A DNA stretch of 12,085 nt from assembly GCA_964370715.1 (NCBI GenBank), contig CAYJKJ010000031.1, positions 1 to 12,085 of the forward strand, read 5' to 3'. A model generated the notes under the pieces. That model was not told the origin of the DNA. It saw only the letters and a list, made by a program, of their open reading frames with translations, and made no database searches. The DNA is from CAYJAY01 sp964370715. Lineage in GTDB: Bacteria; Bacillota; Clostridia; Oscillospirales; Ruminococcaceae. Positions 5,202-12,085 of the stretch are shown piece after piece. The number at the start of each line of letters is the position of its first letter. Positions within the stretch are counted from its first letter, which is position 1. A program made the translations under genes and the position numbers.

Positions 5202-7103
5202 ATGAAGGTATCCGGCGATAAAAATCTCCCGGTTTTTTTGTTCCATCAGGGAACAAATTTTGAAAGTTTTGATTTTTTCGGAGCGCATCTGTTAGATGAA
5301 AGTTCTGGGAAATATGTTTTTCGAGTTTGGGCGCCAACAGCAAAATCTGTGTCGGTTGTCGGAACTTTTAACGATTGGAACAGCGACGTTTCACCCATGA
5401 CAAAGATTTCGGAGCAAGGCATCTATGAAACCGAAATCGACAACGTCAACACTTATGATGCATACAAATACAGGATAATAGCAAAAGACGGAACGGAACA
5501 TTTCAAATCGGACCCTTATGCGTTCCATGCCGAAACTCGCCCTGATAATGCCTCAAAGGTATATCCCTTAGCGGGCTACAAATGGAGCGACAAAAAATTC
5601 CTAGAAAAAAGAAACGAAAAAAATCCATACACCTCCCCCATGAATATATATGAGGTTCATGCCGGTTCTTGGCAACGAAACGAGGATGGAAGCTTTTTAG
5701 ACTACCGAACGTTGGCTAATAGGCTAGCGCCGTATGTCAAAGAGATGGGCTACACCCATATCGAGCTGCTTCCGATAACAGAATATCCGTTCGACGGTTC
5801 TTGGGGATACCAGGTAACGGGATATTTTGCGCCAACCTCACGTTATGGAACCCCCCATGATTTTATGTATTTTGTCGATACAATGCATAAACATGGAATT
5901 GGTGTCATAATGGATTGGGTTCCGGGGCATATTCCGAAAGATGAGTTTGGCCTTGCTAGATTTGATGGCGGTTGTTGCTATGAGGATCAAAACCCACTTC
6001 GCGGGGAACATAAAGAATGGGGAACGCTTGTTTTCGATTTTGGTCGTCCCGAAGTTCAAAGTTTTTTGATAAGCTCTGCTGCGTTTTGGCTTTCGGTTTA
6101 CCATATCGACGGAATAAGGGTGGATGCTGTTGCCTCGATGCTATATCTTGACTACAACCGAAAAGATGGCGAATGGCAACAAAACAGCTTTGGCGGAAAA
6201 GAAAATCTTGAAGCTGTCGCTTTTTTAAAGAAATTAAACGAACACCTGCTTACAAAATACAGCGGTTCTCTTATGATAGCGGAAGAATCGACCGCATGGC
6301 CGCTTGTAACAAAACCTCCAAAAGAAGGTGGTCTCGGATTCAACTTTAAATGGAATATGGGTTGGATGAACGATGGGTTAAGCTATTTCTCTATGAATCC
6401 GTTTTTCAGAAAAGATAATCATGAAAAAATAACGTTCTCTATGTTTTATGCATTTTCGGAAAATTATATGCTTCCTATTTCCCACGATGAAGTTGTACAC
6501 GGCAAAGCTTCGCTAATCGGAAAAATGCCGGGAGAAAACGACGAAAAATTTGCATCATTCAGAGCGTTTTTAGCATATATGATGGCACATCCCGGAAAAA
6601 AGCTTTTCTTTATGGGATATGAATTTGCACAGTTTAATGAATGGAACTTTAACACCGGGTTGGATTTTAGCCTGCTTGAACATGATACACACAAAAAGAC
6701 CAAAGAATATATTAAAACCCTTAACAAAATCTATCTTAAGAATTCATCACTTTGGGAGATTGAAGATAGTTGGGATGGGTTTAAATGGATAGTCGCCGAT
6801 GATAATTCGCAAAATGTTATAGCGTTCACAAGAACCGATAAACAGGGCGCAAGTATTTTAGTAGTATGTAATTTTTCGGGCGAAGCAAGAGAAGGATATC
6901 GAGTGGGTGTTCCGTTTAAGGGCAGATACAAAACGCTTATCAACAGCACCGATGAAAATTTTGGCGGAGACAACAAACAAGGTGCTACAGGATATAGCGC
7001 AAAAGCTGTCGCTTCGCATGGAATGGATTTCTCAATCGAAGTTGAACTTCCCCCTTTCTCGGCTTTATACCTGAATGTTCCAAAACAAAAAACAAATAAA
7101 TAA
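5202..7103 (+). CDS. glgB: 1,4-alpha-glucan branching enzyme
   Basis: A 633-residue GH13 enzyme that cuts alpha-1,4 chains and re-attaches them through alpha-1,6 bonds in glycogen. An upstream in-frame ATG at 5187 overlaps the GAGGAG ribosome binding site, so ATG at 5202 is the start. Residues about 20-120 form a CBM48 domain (VFRVWAPTAKSVSVVGTFNDW). The catalytic barrel follows, with the branching-enzyme motifs YEVHAGSW, ELLPITEYPFDGSWGYQ, GVIMDWVPGHIPKDEFGLARFDG, nucleophile D308 in GIRVDAV, acid/base E361 in IAEESTAWP, and H428/D429 in SHDEVVHGK. A C-terminal all-beta domain ends the protein. Length is normal for the short-N-terminus class. It is the first gene of the glgBCDA operon and acts on the polymer made by GlgA. 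Confidence 0.97.
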   Translation: MKVSGDKNLPVFLFHQGTNFESFDFFGAHLLDESSGKYVFRVWAPTAKSVSVVGTFNDWNSDVSPMTKISEQGIYETEIDNVNTYDAYKYRIIAKDGTEHFKSDPYAFHAETRPDNASKVYPLAGYKWSDKKFLEKRNEKNPYTSPMNIYEVHAGSWQRNEDGSFLDYRTLANRLAPYVKEMGYTHIELLPITEYPFDGSWGYQVTGYFAPTSRYGTPHDFMYFVDTMHKHGIGVIMDWVPGHIPKDEFGLARFDGGCCYEDQNPLRGEHKEWGTLVFDFGRPEVQSFLISSAAFWLSVYHIDGIRVDAVASMLYLDYNRKDGEWQQNSFGGKENLEAVAFLKKLNEHLLTKYSGSLMIAEESTAWPLVTKPPKEGGLGFNFKWNMGWMNDGLSYFSMNPFFRKDNHEKITFSMFYAFSENYMLPISHDEVVHGKASLIGKMPGENDEKFASFRAFLAYMMAHPGKKLFFMGYEFAQFNEWNFNTGLDFSLLEHDTHKKTKEYIKTLNKIYLKNSSLWEIEDSWDGFKWIVADDNSQNVIAFTRTDKQGASILVVCNFSGEAREGYRVGVPFKGRYKTLINSTDENFGGDNKQGATGYSAKAVASHGMDFSIEVELPPFSALYLNVPKQKTNK

Positions 7104-7121
7104 TCGAGGAGCGAGTGCAGA

Positions 7122-8336
7122 ATGAAAGAAACTATAGCAATGCTTTTGGCAGGAGGTCAAGGAAGCCGACTTTATGCATTGACACAAGACATAGCAAAAC
7201 CGGCTGTTCCGTTTGGGGGAAAATATAAAATAATCGATTTTCCTTTAAGCAATTGTGTTAATTCCGGCATCGACACAGTAGGCGTTTTAACGCAGTATCA
7301 ACCTTTGGAACTAAATGAATACATAGGCAACGGAAGAGCATGGGATCTCGACCGCAACTATGGCGGTGTTCATGTTCTTCCACCATATCAAAAAGCGACC
7401 GGATCAAACTGGTATCTTGGAACCGCAAACGCAATCTACCAAAACATAAATTTTGTAGATAAATACACCCCGAAATATGTTGTTGTTCTTTCGGGCGACC
7501 ATATTTATAAGATGGATTATTCCCTTATGATTGAACAACATAAACAAACCGAAGCCGCTTGCACCATCTCGGTTATCGAAGTTTCAAACGAAGAAGCTTC
7601 AAGATTTGGCATATTAAACGCAAACCCCGACGGAACGGTTTATGAATTTGAAGAAAAACCAAAAGTTCCAAAAAGCAATCTCGCTTCGATGGGCATCTAT
7701 GTTTTTTCTTGGGATAAACTTAAAAAATATCTTGAAGATGATAATGCAAAATCCGACACAAAACACGATTTTGGTGGTGATATAATACCCGATATGCTGA
7801 ATTCCGGCGAGAAGATTTGTACATATAAATTTTCAGGATATTGGAAAGATGTTGGAACGGTCGAAAGCCTTTGGGAAGCAAATATGGATCTATTAAATCC
7901 AAACGAGCCTTTTGATCTTTGGTTCACAAGCCAAAAAGTCTATTCCAAAAACGATGTTTTAACGCCACACTATGTTTGCAAAGATGCGATAATTGAAAAT
8001 TCGATTATCTCGGAAGGTTGCAGAGTTTGCGGTGAGATAGATTTTTCGGTTTTGTTCACCAACGTTGTGGTTAAAAACGGCGCAAAGATTGATTACAGCA
8101 TTATAATGCCGGGCGCAGTCATCGAAGAAGGCGCAACGGTTGAATATTCAATAATAGCGGAAAACACAATTGTTAAAAAAGGCGCAAAGATAGGCGGAAA
8201 ACCGGAAGATGCAAAAGACCTTGAGAGTTGGGGAATAACGGTTGTAGGTTCCAACATCGTCATCCAAGAAAAAGAGGTTATCGCGCCAAACTCGATGATC
8301 TATGCAAACAGCAGAAACCAAGGAGGTGCGCTATGA
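7122..8336 (+). CDS. glgC: Glucose-1-phosphate adenylyltransferase, catalytic subunit
   Basis: A 404-residue nucleotidyltransferase that makes ADP-glucose from ATP and glucose-1-phosphate, the committed step of glycogen synthesis. The nucleotide loop LLAGGQGSRL (8-17, R16) is intact. KPAVPFGGKYKIIDFPLSN, catalytic-site D126 in SGDHIYKMDY, and K179 in EEKPK (the glucose-1-phosphate-binding lysine) are all present. From about 290 the chain forms left-handed beta-helix hexapeptide repeats (I-I-E-N-S-I-I, S-I-I-M-P-G-A-V-I-E-E-G-A). GAGGAGCG lies just before the ATG, 18 bases after glgB. The 3' end overlaps glgD by four bases (ATGA), which couples the two subunits one to one. Confidence 0.97.
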   Translation: MKETIAMLLAGGQGSRLYALTQDIAKPAVPFGGKYKIIDFPLSNCVNSGIDTVGVLTQYQPLELNEYIGNGRAWDLDRNYGGVHVLPPYQKATGSNWYLGTANAIYQNINFVDKYTPKYVVVLSGDHIYKMDYSLMIEQHKQTEAACTISVIEVSNEEASRFGILNANPDGTVYEFEEKPKVPKSNLASMGIYVFSWDKLKKYLEDDNAKSDTKHDFGGDIIPDMLNSGEKICTYKFSGYWKDVGTVESLWEANMDLLNPNEPFDLWFTSQKVYSKNDVLTPHYVCKDAIIENSIISEGCRVCGEIDFSVLFTNVVVKNGAKIDYSIIMPGAVIEEGATVEYSIIAENTIVKKGAKIGGKPEDAKDLESWGITVVGSNIVIQEKEVIAPNSMIYANSRNQGGAL

Positions 8337-9460
8337 TAACGAATAGAGCATTAGGAATTATATTCGCAAATATGCATGATGAGGTTATCCCGGAACTAAC
8401 AACAGTTCGGTCGATGGCAGCTTTGCCGTTTGGCTCAAGATATCGTATGATAGACTTTGCGTTGTCGTCGCTCGTTAACGCCAACGTCACAAAGGTTGGG
8501 GTTATCGCAAGAAGAAACTATCATTCTCTTATGGATCATCTCGGCACAGGCCGTGCGTATGACCTTTCGAGAAAGATTTCCGGAATATCGCTCTTCCCAC
8601 CTTATAGCGAAGCAGACAGCAACAAATCTATCTATCATGGAAAGATAGGCGCTCTTCGTGAAGTTGTCGTCTACCTTAAACGTTCAACACCAAACTATGT
8701 TATACTAATGGATTGCGACCATGTACACGCTATCGACTTTGACGAGATGTTGGACAAACACATCGAATTAAAAGCTGATATTTCGATTATTTCAAGAGAA
8801 ACAGAAAAAGATTACAGCGGCTCAAAAAACACCCTTATTCTTAAACCGAATAAAGATGGCCGCATAACCGAAGTTGAGTTTAATCCAAACCCAGCCGAAG
8901 GAAGCCTTTCGAGCATGGGGATATTTATTATGTCTCGTGAACTTTTAATCTCGATCATCGAAGAAGCAACGCTTGAGATGAGAAGCTATTTTGAAAGCGA
9001 TGTTCTTCCCAAAAAGCTACCGCATTTAAACGTTATGAACATAACCTACACCGGTTATTCCAGCTTTATTGGAAGCATGAAGGGCTACTACAACGCTTCG
9101 ATGGATCTTTTAAGCTCAGAAAAGCTTTCCTCTCTTTTCGACCGAAGCAGACCGGTTTTCACAAAAGTTCGTGACGAAGCTCCGGTTAGATATGCAGTTG
9201 GATCAAAAAGCCAAAACAGCCTTGTTGCGGATGGTTGTGTTATCGAAGGCGAGGTTGAAAACAGCGTATTGTTCCGTGGCGTATTTGTCGAAAGCGGAGC
9301 AGTTGTTAAAAATTCAATCTTAATGCAGGACACCGTTATTAAAAAAGGCGTTAAAGTTGAAAATGTTATCACCGATAAAGATGTTATTATTTCAGAAAAC
9401 AGCGACCTTAAAGGAACCGAGAGCTATCCAATCTACATCCAAAAAGGCACTGTTATCTAA
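8333..9460 (+). CDS. glgD: GlgD, non-catalytic regulatory subunit of ADP-glucose pyrophosphorylase
   Basis: The protein has 375 residues. Although the frame stays open back to 8228 inside glgC, ATG at 8333 has a near-perfect AGGAGGTG ribosome binding site (8321-8328) and forms the usual ATGA overlap. It aligns with GlgC over its whole length (PFGSRYRMIDFALSSLVNA, LMDCDHVHAIDF, beta-helix repeats from about 285). The nucleotide loop GGxGxRL is replaced by IIFANMHDEV, and the lysine of the EKP motif is N184 (EFNPN), so it should not catalyse the reaction. In characterised Bacillota, GlgD enhances the activity of GlgC in a heterotetramer, and this fits that role. Confidence 0.95.
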   Translation: MITNRALGIIFANMHDEVIPELTTVRSMAALPFGSRYRMIDFALSSLVNANVTKVGVIARRNYHSLMDHLGTGRAYDLSRKISGISLFPPYSEADSNKSIYHGKIGALREVVVYLKRSTPNYVILMDCDHVHAIDFDEMLDKHIELKADISIISRETEKDYSGSKNTLILKPNKDGRITEVEFNPNPAEGSLSSMGIFIMSRELLISIIEEATLEMRSYFESDVLPKKLPHLNVMNITYTGYSSFIGSMKGYYNASMDLLSSEKLSSLFDRSRPVFTKVRDEAPVRYAVGSKSQNSLVADGCVIEGEVENSVLFRGVFVESGAVVKNSILMQDTVIKKGVKVENVITDKDVIISENSDLKGTESYPIYIQKGTVI

Positions 9461-9502
9461 GAATTTAGTAAATACAAAGCAAATTAAGGGGGTTTTTTCG
9501 CT

Positions 9503-10927
9503 ATGAAAGTTTTGTTTGTAGCAAGTGAATGTTATCCGTTTATAGCAACGGGTGGTTTAGGTGATGTTGCGGGAGCGTTGCCAAAAGCGCTTAATTCCGA
9601 AGAAGTTTCGATGAGCGTTGTTGTTCCGCTTTATTCCGATATCGCTGAGCAATACCGCCAAAACATGGAGTTTGTCAAAAATTTTGAAGTTCCTGTAGCG
9701 TGGCGCAATCAGTATTGCGGAGTTTTTAAACAGGTGCGTGATGGTGTAACATATTATTTCATCGATAATGAATTCTATTTCAAACGCAAAGGTATCTATG
9801 GATTTTATGACGACGCAGAGCGTTTTTCGTTTTTCAGCCGTGCTGTGCTTGAGATGATATGCCAAGTTGATGAATGCCAATTTGACATCATACATACAAA
9901 CGACTGGCAAGCGGCTTTGGTCAACACGTTTATCAATGTTTTCTATCGCCAAAGCGAAAAACTAGCGGGAGTTAAAACATTATTCACGATACATAATATT
10001 CAATATCAAGGCAAATATGGCACAGAACTTTTGGAAAGCATATTGGGAATTGGGCCAAACGATGCGCATCTTTTGGAATATGGCGATTGTATAAACTTCA
10101 TGAAAGGCGCAATATCTTGCTCGGATAAAGTTAACACCGTTTCCCCAACCTATGCAAAAGAAATCCTAGATCCATGGTTTTCGCATGGTTTGGATGGGCT
10201 TTTGTTGGAAAACCAACACAAGTTATGCGGAATATTAAACGGTATTGATTATGATGTTTATAATCCTCAAAAAGATAAACTTATCGCAAAAACGTTCCAC
10301 ACAAGAAGCCTTGTAGGAAAAGCCGCCTGCAAAGAGGAACTTATAAAAAGATTTGGGCTTGAAGACCCCGAAGCTCCGATAATCGGAATTGTGTCCCGCC
10401 TTGTTTCACATAAAGGTTTCGATCTTGTTAAACACGTGCTTGAATACATTCTATTAAGTGGAATCAACGTTGTTGTGTTGGGTTCGGGCGACAAAGCTTA
10501 TGAAAATTGTTTCAACGATTTTGCAACTAGATATCCCGGAAAAATAGGGGTTTATATCGGGTTCGACCCACAGCTTGCAAGAGAAATATATGCCGGCAGT
10601 GATATGTTCTTGATGCCCTCAAAATCCGAGCCTTGCGGCCTTGCGCAGATGATATCGGTAAGATACGGAACGATTCCAATCGTCAGGGAAACCGGCGGTC
10701 TACACGACTCTATAGTTGATTGCAGCCTTGGAGACGGAAACGGATTTACCTTCAAAAGCTACAACGCCCACGATATGTTGGATGCTTGCTTAAGAGCAAA
10801 AGCCGTCTATGAAGATAAAACCAATTTCAGAAAACTTATGCGCTACGCAATGGGTTGCGATTTCAGCTGGAACACCGCCGCTGAAAAATATAAATGGTTG
10901 TATAAAGAAATGGTTGACCTTTGGTAG
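9503..10927 (+). CDS. glgA: Glycogen synthase (ADP-glucose type, GT5)
   Basis: A 474-residue GT-B enzyme that adds glucose from ADP-glucose to the growing alpha-1,4 chain. The N-terminal Rossmann half opens with KVLFVASECYPFIATGGLGD. The C-terminal half carries the nucleotide-binding SRLVSHKG (R299, K304, equivalent to E. coli R300/K305) and SEPCGLAQ with E376 (E. coli E377), followed by VRYGTIPIVRETGGL. The usual KTGGL motif reads ATGGL: position 15 is Ala, where the E. coli enzyme has the ADP-glucose-contacting Lys15. The ribosome binding site is AAGGGGG, 42 bases downstream of glgD. It is the last gene of the operon. No phosphorylase gene follows, because the next feature is the rRNA locus on the opposite strand. 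Confidence 0.96.
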   Translation: MKVLFVASECYPFIATGGLGDVAGALPKALNSEEVSMSVVVPLYSDIAEQYRQNMEFVKNFEVPVAWRNQYCGVFKQVRDGVTYYFIDNEFYFKRKGIYGFYDDAERFSFFSRAVLEMICQVDECQFDIIHTNDWQAALVNTFINVFYRQSEKLAGVKTLFTIHNIQYQGKYGTELLESILGIGPNDAHLLEYGDCINFMKGAISCSDKVNTVSPTYAKEILDPWFSHGLDGLLLENQHKLCGILNGIDYDVYNPQKDKLIAKTFHTRSLVGKAACKEELIKRFGLEDPEAPIIGIVSRLVSHKGFDLVKHVLEYILLSGINVVVLGSGDKAYENCFNDFATRYPGKIGVYIGFDPQLAREIYAGSDMFLMPSKSEPCGLAQMISVRYGTIPIVRETGGLHDSIVDCSLGDGNGFTFKSYNAHDMLDACLRAKAVYEDKTNFRKLMRYAMGCDFSWNTAAEKYKWLYKEMVDLW

Positions 10928-10942
10928 AAGTAGAGATAACAC

Positions 10943-10980
10943 AAAAGAGAGCGATAAAATCGCTCTCTTTTAATTTTGTT
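10943..10980 (+). terminator. Terminator of the glg operon
   Basis: AAAAGAGAGCGAT (10943-10955) pairs with ATCGCTCTCTTTT (10959-10971) around AAA, followed by AATTTTGTTTT. It lies 15 bases after the glgA stop. A weaker hairpin with seven T follows at 10995-11017. Confidence 0.9.
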
Positions 10981-11032
10981 TTAATAGCTATGGTATCATG
11001 ATATTGATGATTTTTTTGTGAAAAAATTTAAT

Positions 11033-11059
11033 AAAAAAAACAGCAAAATGCTGTTTTTT
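11033..11059 (-). terminator. Terminator of tRNA-Asn
   Basis: CAGCA/TGCTG (11041-11045, 11049-11053) is extended by seven A and seven T on either side. On the minus strand the A-run begins directly after the encoded CCA of tRNA-Asn, and eight T follow the stem. Because of its symmetry it could also stop leftover glg transcription. Confidence 0.85.
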
Positions 11060-11135
11060 TGGCTCCCCAAGTTGGACTTGAACCAACGACCCTGCGGTTA
11101 ACAGCCGCATGCTCTACCGACTGAGCTATTGAGGA
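11060..11135 (-). tRNA. tRNA-Asn(GUU)
   Basis: A 76-nt cloverleaf. Acceptor TCCTCAA pairs with TTGGGGA, discriminator G, encoded CCA. The D arm AGCTCAGTCGGTAGAGC, anticodon loop CTGTTAA (anticodon GUU) and T arm with GGTTCAAGTCC are all intact. Confidence 0.97.
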
Positions 11136-11183
11136 ATATATCATCTCCACCTTTGGCGGAACTTTTGCGTTTAACCAAGAACA

Positions 11184-11212
11184 AGTATACAACAAACTAT
11201 AAAAAAAATCAA
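11184..11212 (-). promoter_or_regulatory. Promoter of tRNA-Asn
   Basis: On the minus strand TTGATT (11207-11212), a 17-bp spacer and TATACT (11184-11189). Start is expected near 11177, about 42 bases before the mature tRNA. The short leader contains a 6-bp hairpin TCCGCC/GGTGGA. This makes tRNA-Asn a transcription unit separate from the rRNA operon. Confidence 0.6.
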
Positions 11213-11327
11213 GATGCTAATTTAAATTAAACATCTCGGCTGTAAAAAAAACAAAATATATCCAAGTTGCTTTTTAAATATGCAGTTTTAAAGTATACAA
11301 ATTTTCAAGCTAAAGTTTGAAAATTAA

Positions 11328-11471
11328 GAAAAAGCGAAGCTTTTTCCCAAGTTATTTTTCATGAATTTACAAATTCAATTTATAAGAAAATACGAAGTAT
11401 TTTCCCAAGTTTTCTTTTAATTGCTATAAAAATTAAAATTTAAAAGAAAAAGCGAAGCTTTTTCCCAAGTT
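11328..11471 (-). repeat. Three-copy hairpin repeat between 5S rRNA and tRNA-Asn
   Basis: Three 26-bp copies lie at 11328-11353, 11386-11411 and 11446-11471, spaced 58 and 60 bp. Each is a perfect 8-bp stem with a GAA loop (plus-strand sense) followed by CCAAGTT. Copies 1 and 3 are GAAAAAGC-GAA-GCTTTTTC. Copy 2 is GAAAATAC-GAA-GTATTTTC, changed on both arms so that pairing is kept. A further CCAAGTT without the hairpin lies at 11262-11268. Dissimilar short inverted repeats separate the copies (for example TGAATTT/AAATTCA at 11361-11376). On the minus strand the stems end in TTTTC plus more T, like weak terminators. Confidence 0.75.
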
Positions 11472-11499
11472 ATTTTTTAAAACTTCGTTTTAAAAAATA
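11471..11499 (-). terminator. Hairpin directly after 5S rRNA, probable rRNA operon 3' end
   Basis: A perfect 13-bp A/T-rich stem (11471-11483 with 11487-11499) with a three-base loop, 7 bases beyond the 5S 3' end on the minus strand. It may serve as processing signal or first terminator. It lacks a following T-run, so its role is uncertain. Confidence 0.45.
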
Positions 11500-11506
11500 A
11501 TATATA

Positions 11507-11624
<118 letters not shown>

Positions 11625-11686
11625 ATGGTGTTAAAGCTCTTTCGAGCGTATAACCGTATTAAATTGTCGCACACAATCATAGCTAT

Positions 11687-11761
11687 TGGTGACCCGTAGG
11701 AGAGTCGAACTCCTGATTGCGGCGTGAGAGGCCACCGTCTTGACCACTTGACCAACGGGCC
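11687..11761 (-). tRNA. tRNA-Glu(CUC)
   Basis: A 75-nt cloverleaf with acceptor GGCCCGT/ACGGGTC, discriminator A and encoded CCA. The anticodon loop CTCTCAC gives CUC, which reads GAG only. It lies 62 bases upstream of 5S and 7 bases after tRNA-Lys, inside the rRNA operon. Confidence 0.96.
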
Positions 11762-11768
11762 ATTTCAA

Positions 11769-11844
<76 letters not shown>

Positions 11845-11985
11845 TAGGTTCTTTTTGTTTAAAAGTGTCGTCTAAAGCTTTCTTTGCTTTTAAATGTCAC
11901 CTTCAAAACTGAACAAAACTTCTGCTTAGCAGTAAAATTCTTACCTCATCAAAAGGTTACTGATTAGCGTATCAGCTTTCTTTAG

Positions 11986-12014
11986 AGAACTTTAGTTTTT
12001 CAAACTAAAGTTCT
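11986..12014 (-). other. rRNA spacer hairpin after 23S
   Basis: AGAACTTTAGTTT (11986-11998) pairs perfectly with AAACTAAAGTTCT (12002-12014), a 13-bp stem within a few bases of the 23S 3' end. It could be part of the 23S processing region. The spacer 11845-11985 also holds the ACCTTCAAAACTGAACAAA-type sequence usual next to 23S in Bacillota, and two short hairpins (CTGCTTAGCAG, CTGAT/ATCAG). Confidence 0.5.
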
Positions 12015-12020
12015 TTCTTG

Positions 12021-12085
12021 AGGTCAAGCCCTCGACCTATTAGTACACGCTTGCTTAATGGCTCTCACCACTTACACATTGTGCC
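12021..12085 (-). rRNA. rrl: 23S ribosomal RNA, 3' end (partial)
   Basis: The minus strand reads GTGTACTAATAGGTCGAGGG then CTTGACCT, the characteristic last bases of bacterial 23S rRNA. It is preceded by AGTGGTGAGAGCC, also from the 3'-terminal domain. The rest of the gene lies beyond the right edge. The exact 3' end is uncertain by a few bases. Confidence 0.95.

Noticed and set aside
8228..8332. Longer GlgD starting inside glgC
   Set aside because: The extra 35 residues are an out-of-frame reading of glgC. The AGGAGGTG and the ATGA overlap fix the start at 8333.

Overview
The window looks like a chromosomal stretch from a low-GC, Gram-positive endospore former, most likely a Clostridia/Oscillospirales-type Bacillota. 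The evidence is a DivIVA-domain protein with the classic N-terminal F17-R18 pair, an spmA-spmB spore-maturation pair, a SpoVT/AbrB-type regulator, a HrcA operator (CIRCE), strong AGGAGG-type ribosome binding sites, and the two-subunit GlgC+GlgD ADP-glucose pyrophosphorylase typical of Bacillota. The species cannot be named from the sequence alone.

Layout. (1) 1-679, minus: the N-terminal 226 residues of a DivIVA-like protein whose Q/P/E-rich tail is built from 69-bp tandem repeats running off the left edge. (2) 741-2400, plus: back-to-back promoters, then a two-gene unit of an extended-SDR nucleotide-sugar enzyme (GDP-mannose dehydratase/reductase-like) and a small cupin, closed by an 18-bp-stem terminator. 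(3) 2454-3128, plus: a perfect CIRCE operator and an hsp20 gene with terminator. (4) 3129-3534: no gene, but a compact GC-rich structured block on the minus strand with a promoter at one end and a T-run at the other (candidate small RNA), followed by two AT-rich inverted repeats. (5) 3535-4643, minus: spmB and spmA, overlapping by one base, divergent from (6) 4710-4955, plus: an 81-residue AbrB/SpoVT-type regulator with a Cys4 tail. A 19-bp palindrome lies between them. (7) 5135-10980, plus: the glycogen synthesis operon glgB-glgC-glgD-glgA with promoter and terminator. (8) 11033-12085, minus: tRNA-Asn with its own promoter and terminator, a hairpin array, 5S rRNA, tRNA-Glu(CUC), tRNA-Lys(CUU) and the 3' end of a 23S rRNA.

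How the genes work together. GlgC and GlgD make ADP-glucose, GlgA polymerises it and GlgB branches the polymer. Glycogen genes beside spore-maturation genes and a SpoVT-like regulator fit a sporulating anaerobe that stores carbon, but no direct regulatory link is visible. The GDP-sugar enzyme plus cupin suggests a deoxysugar step for a surface glycan.

Most of the window is ordinary core genome. The parts that deserve a second look are non-coding: the structured block at 3163-3371, the covarying hairpin array between 5S rRNA and tRNA-Asn, the two tRNA genes placed between 23S and 5S, the palindrome at the spmA/regulator divergence, and the DivIVA repeat tail.
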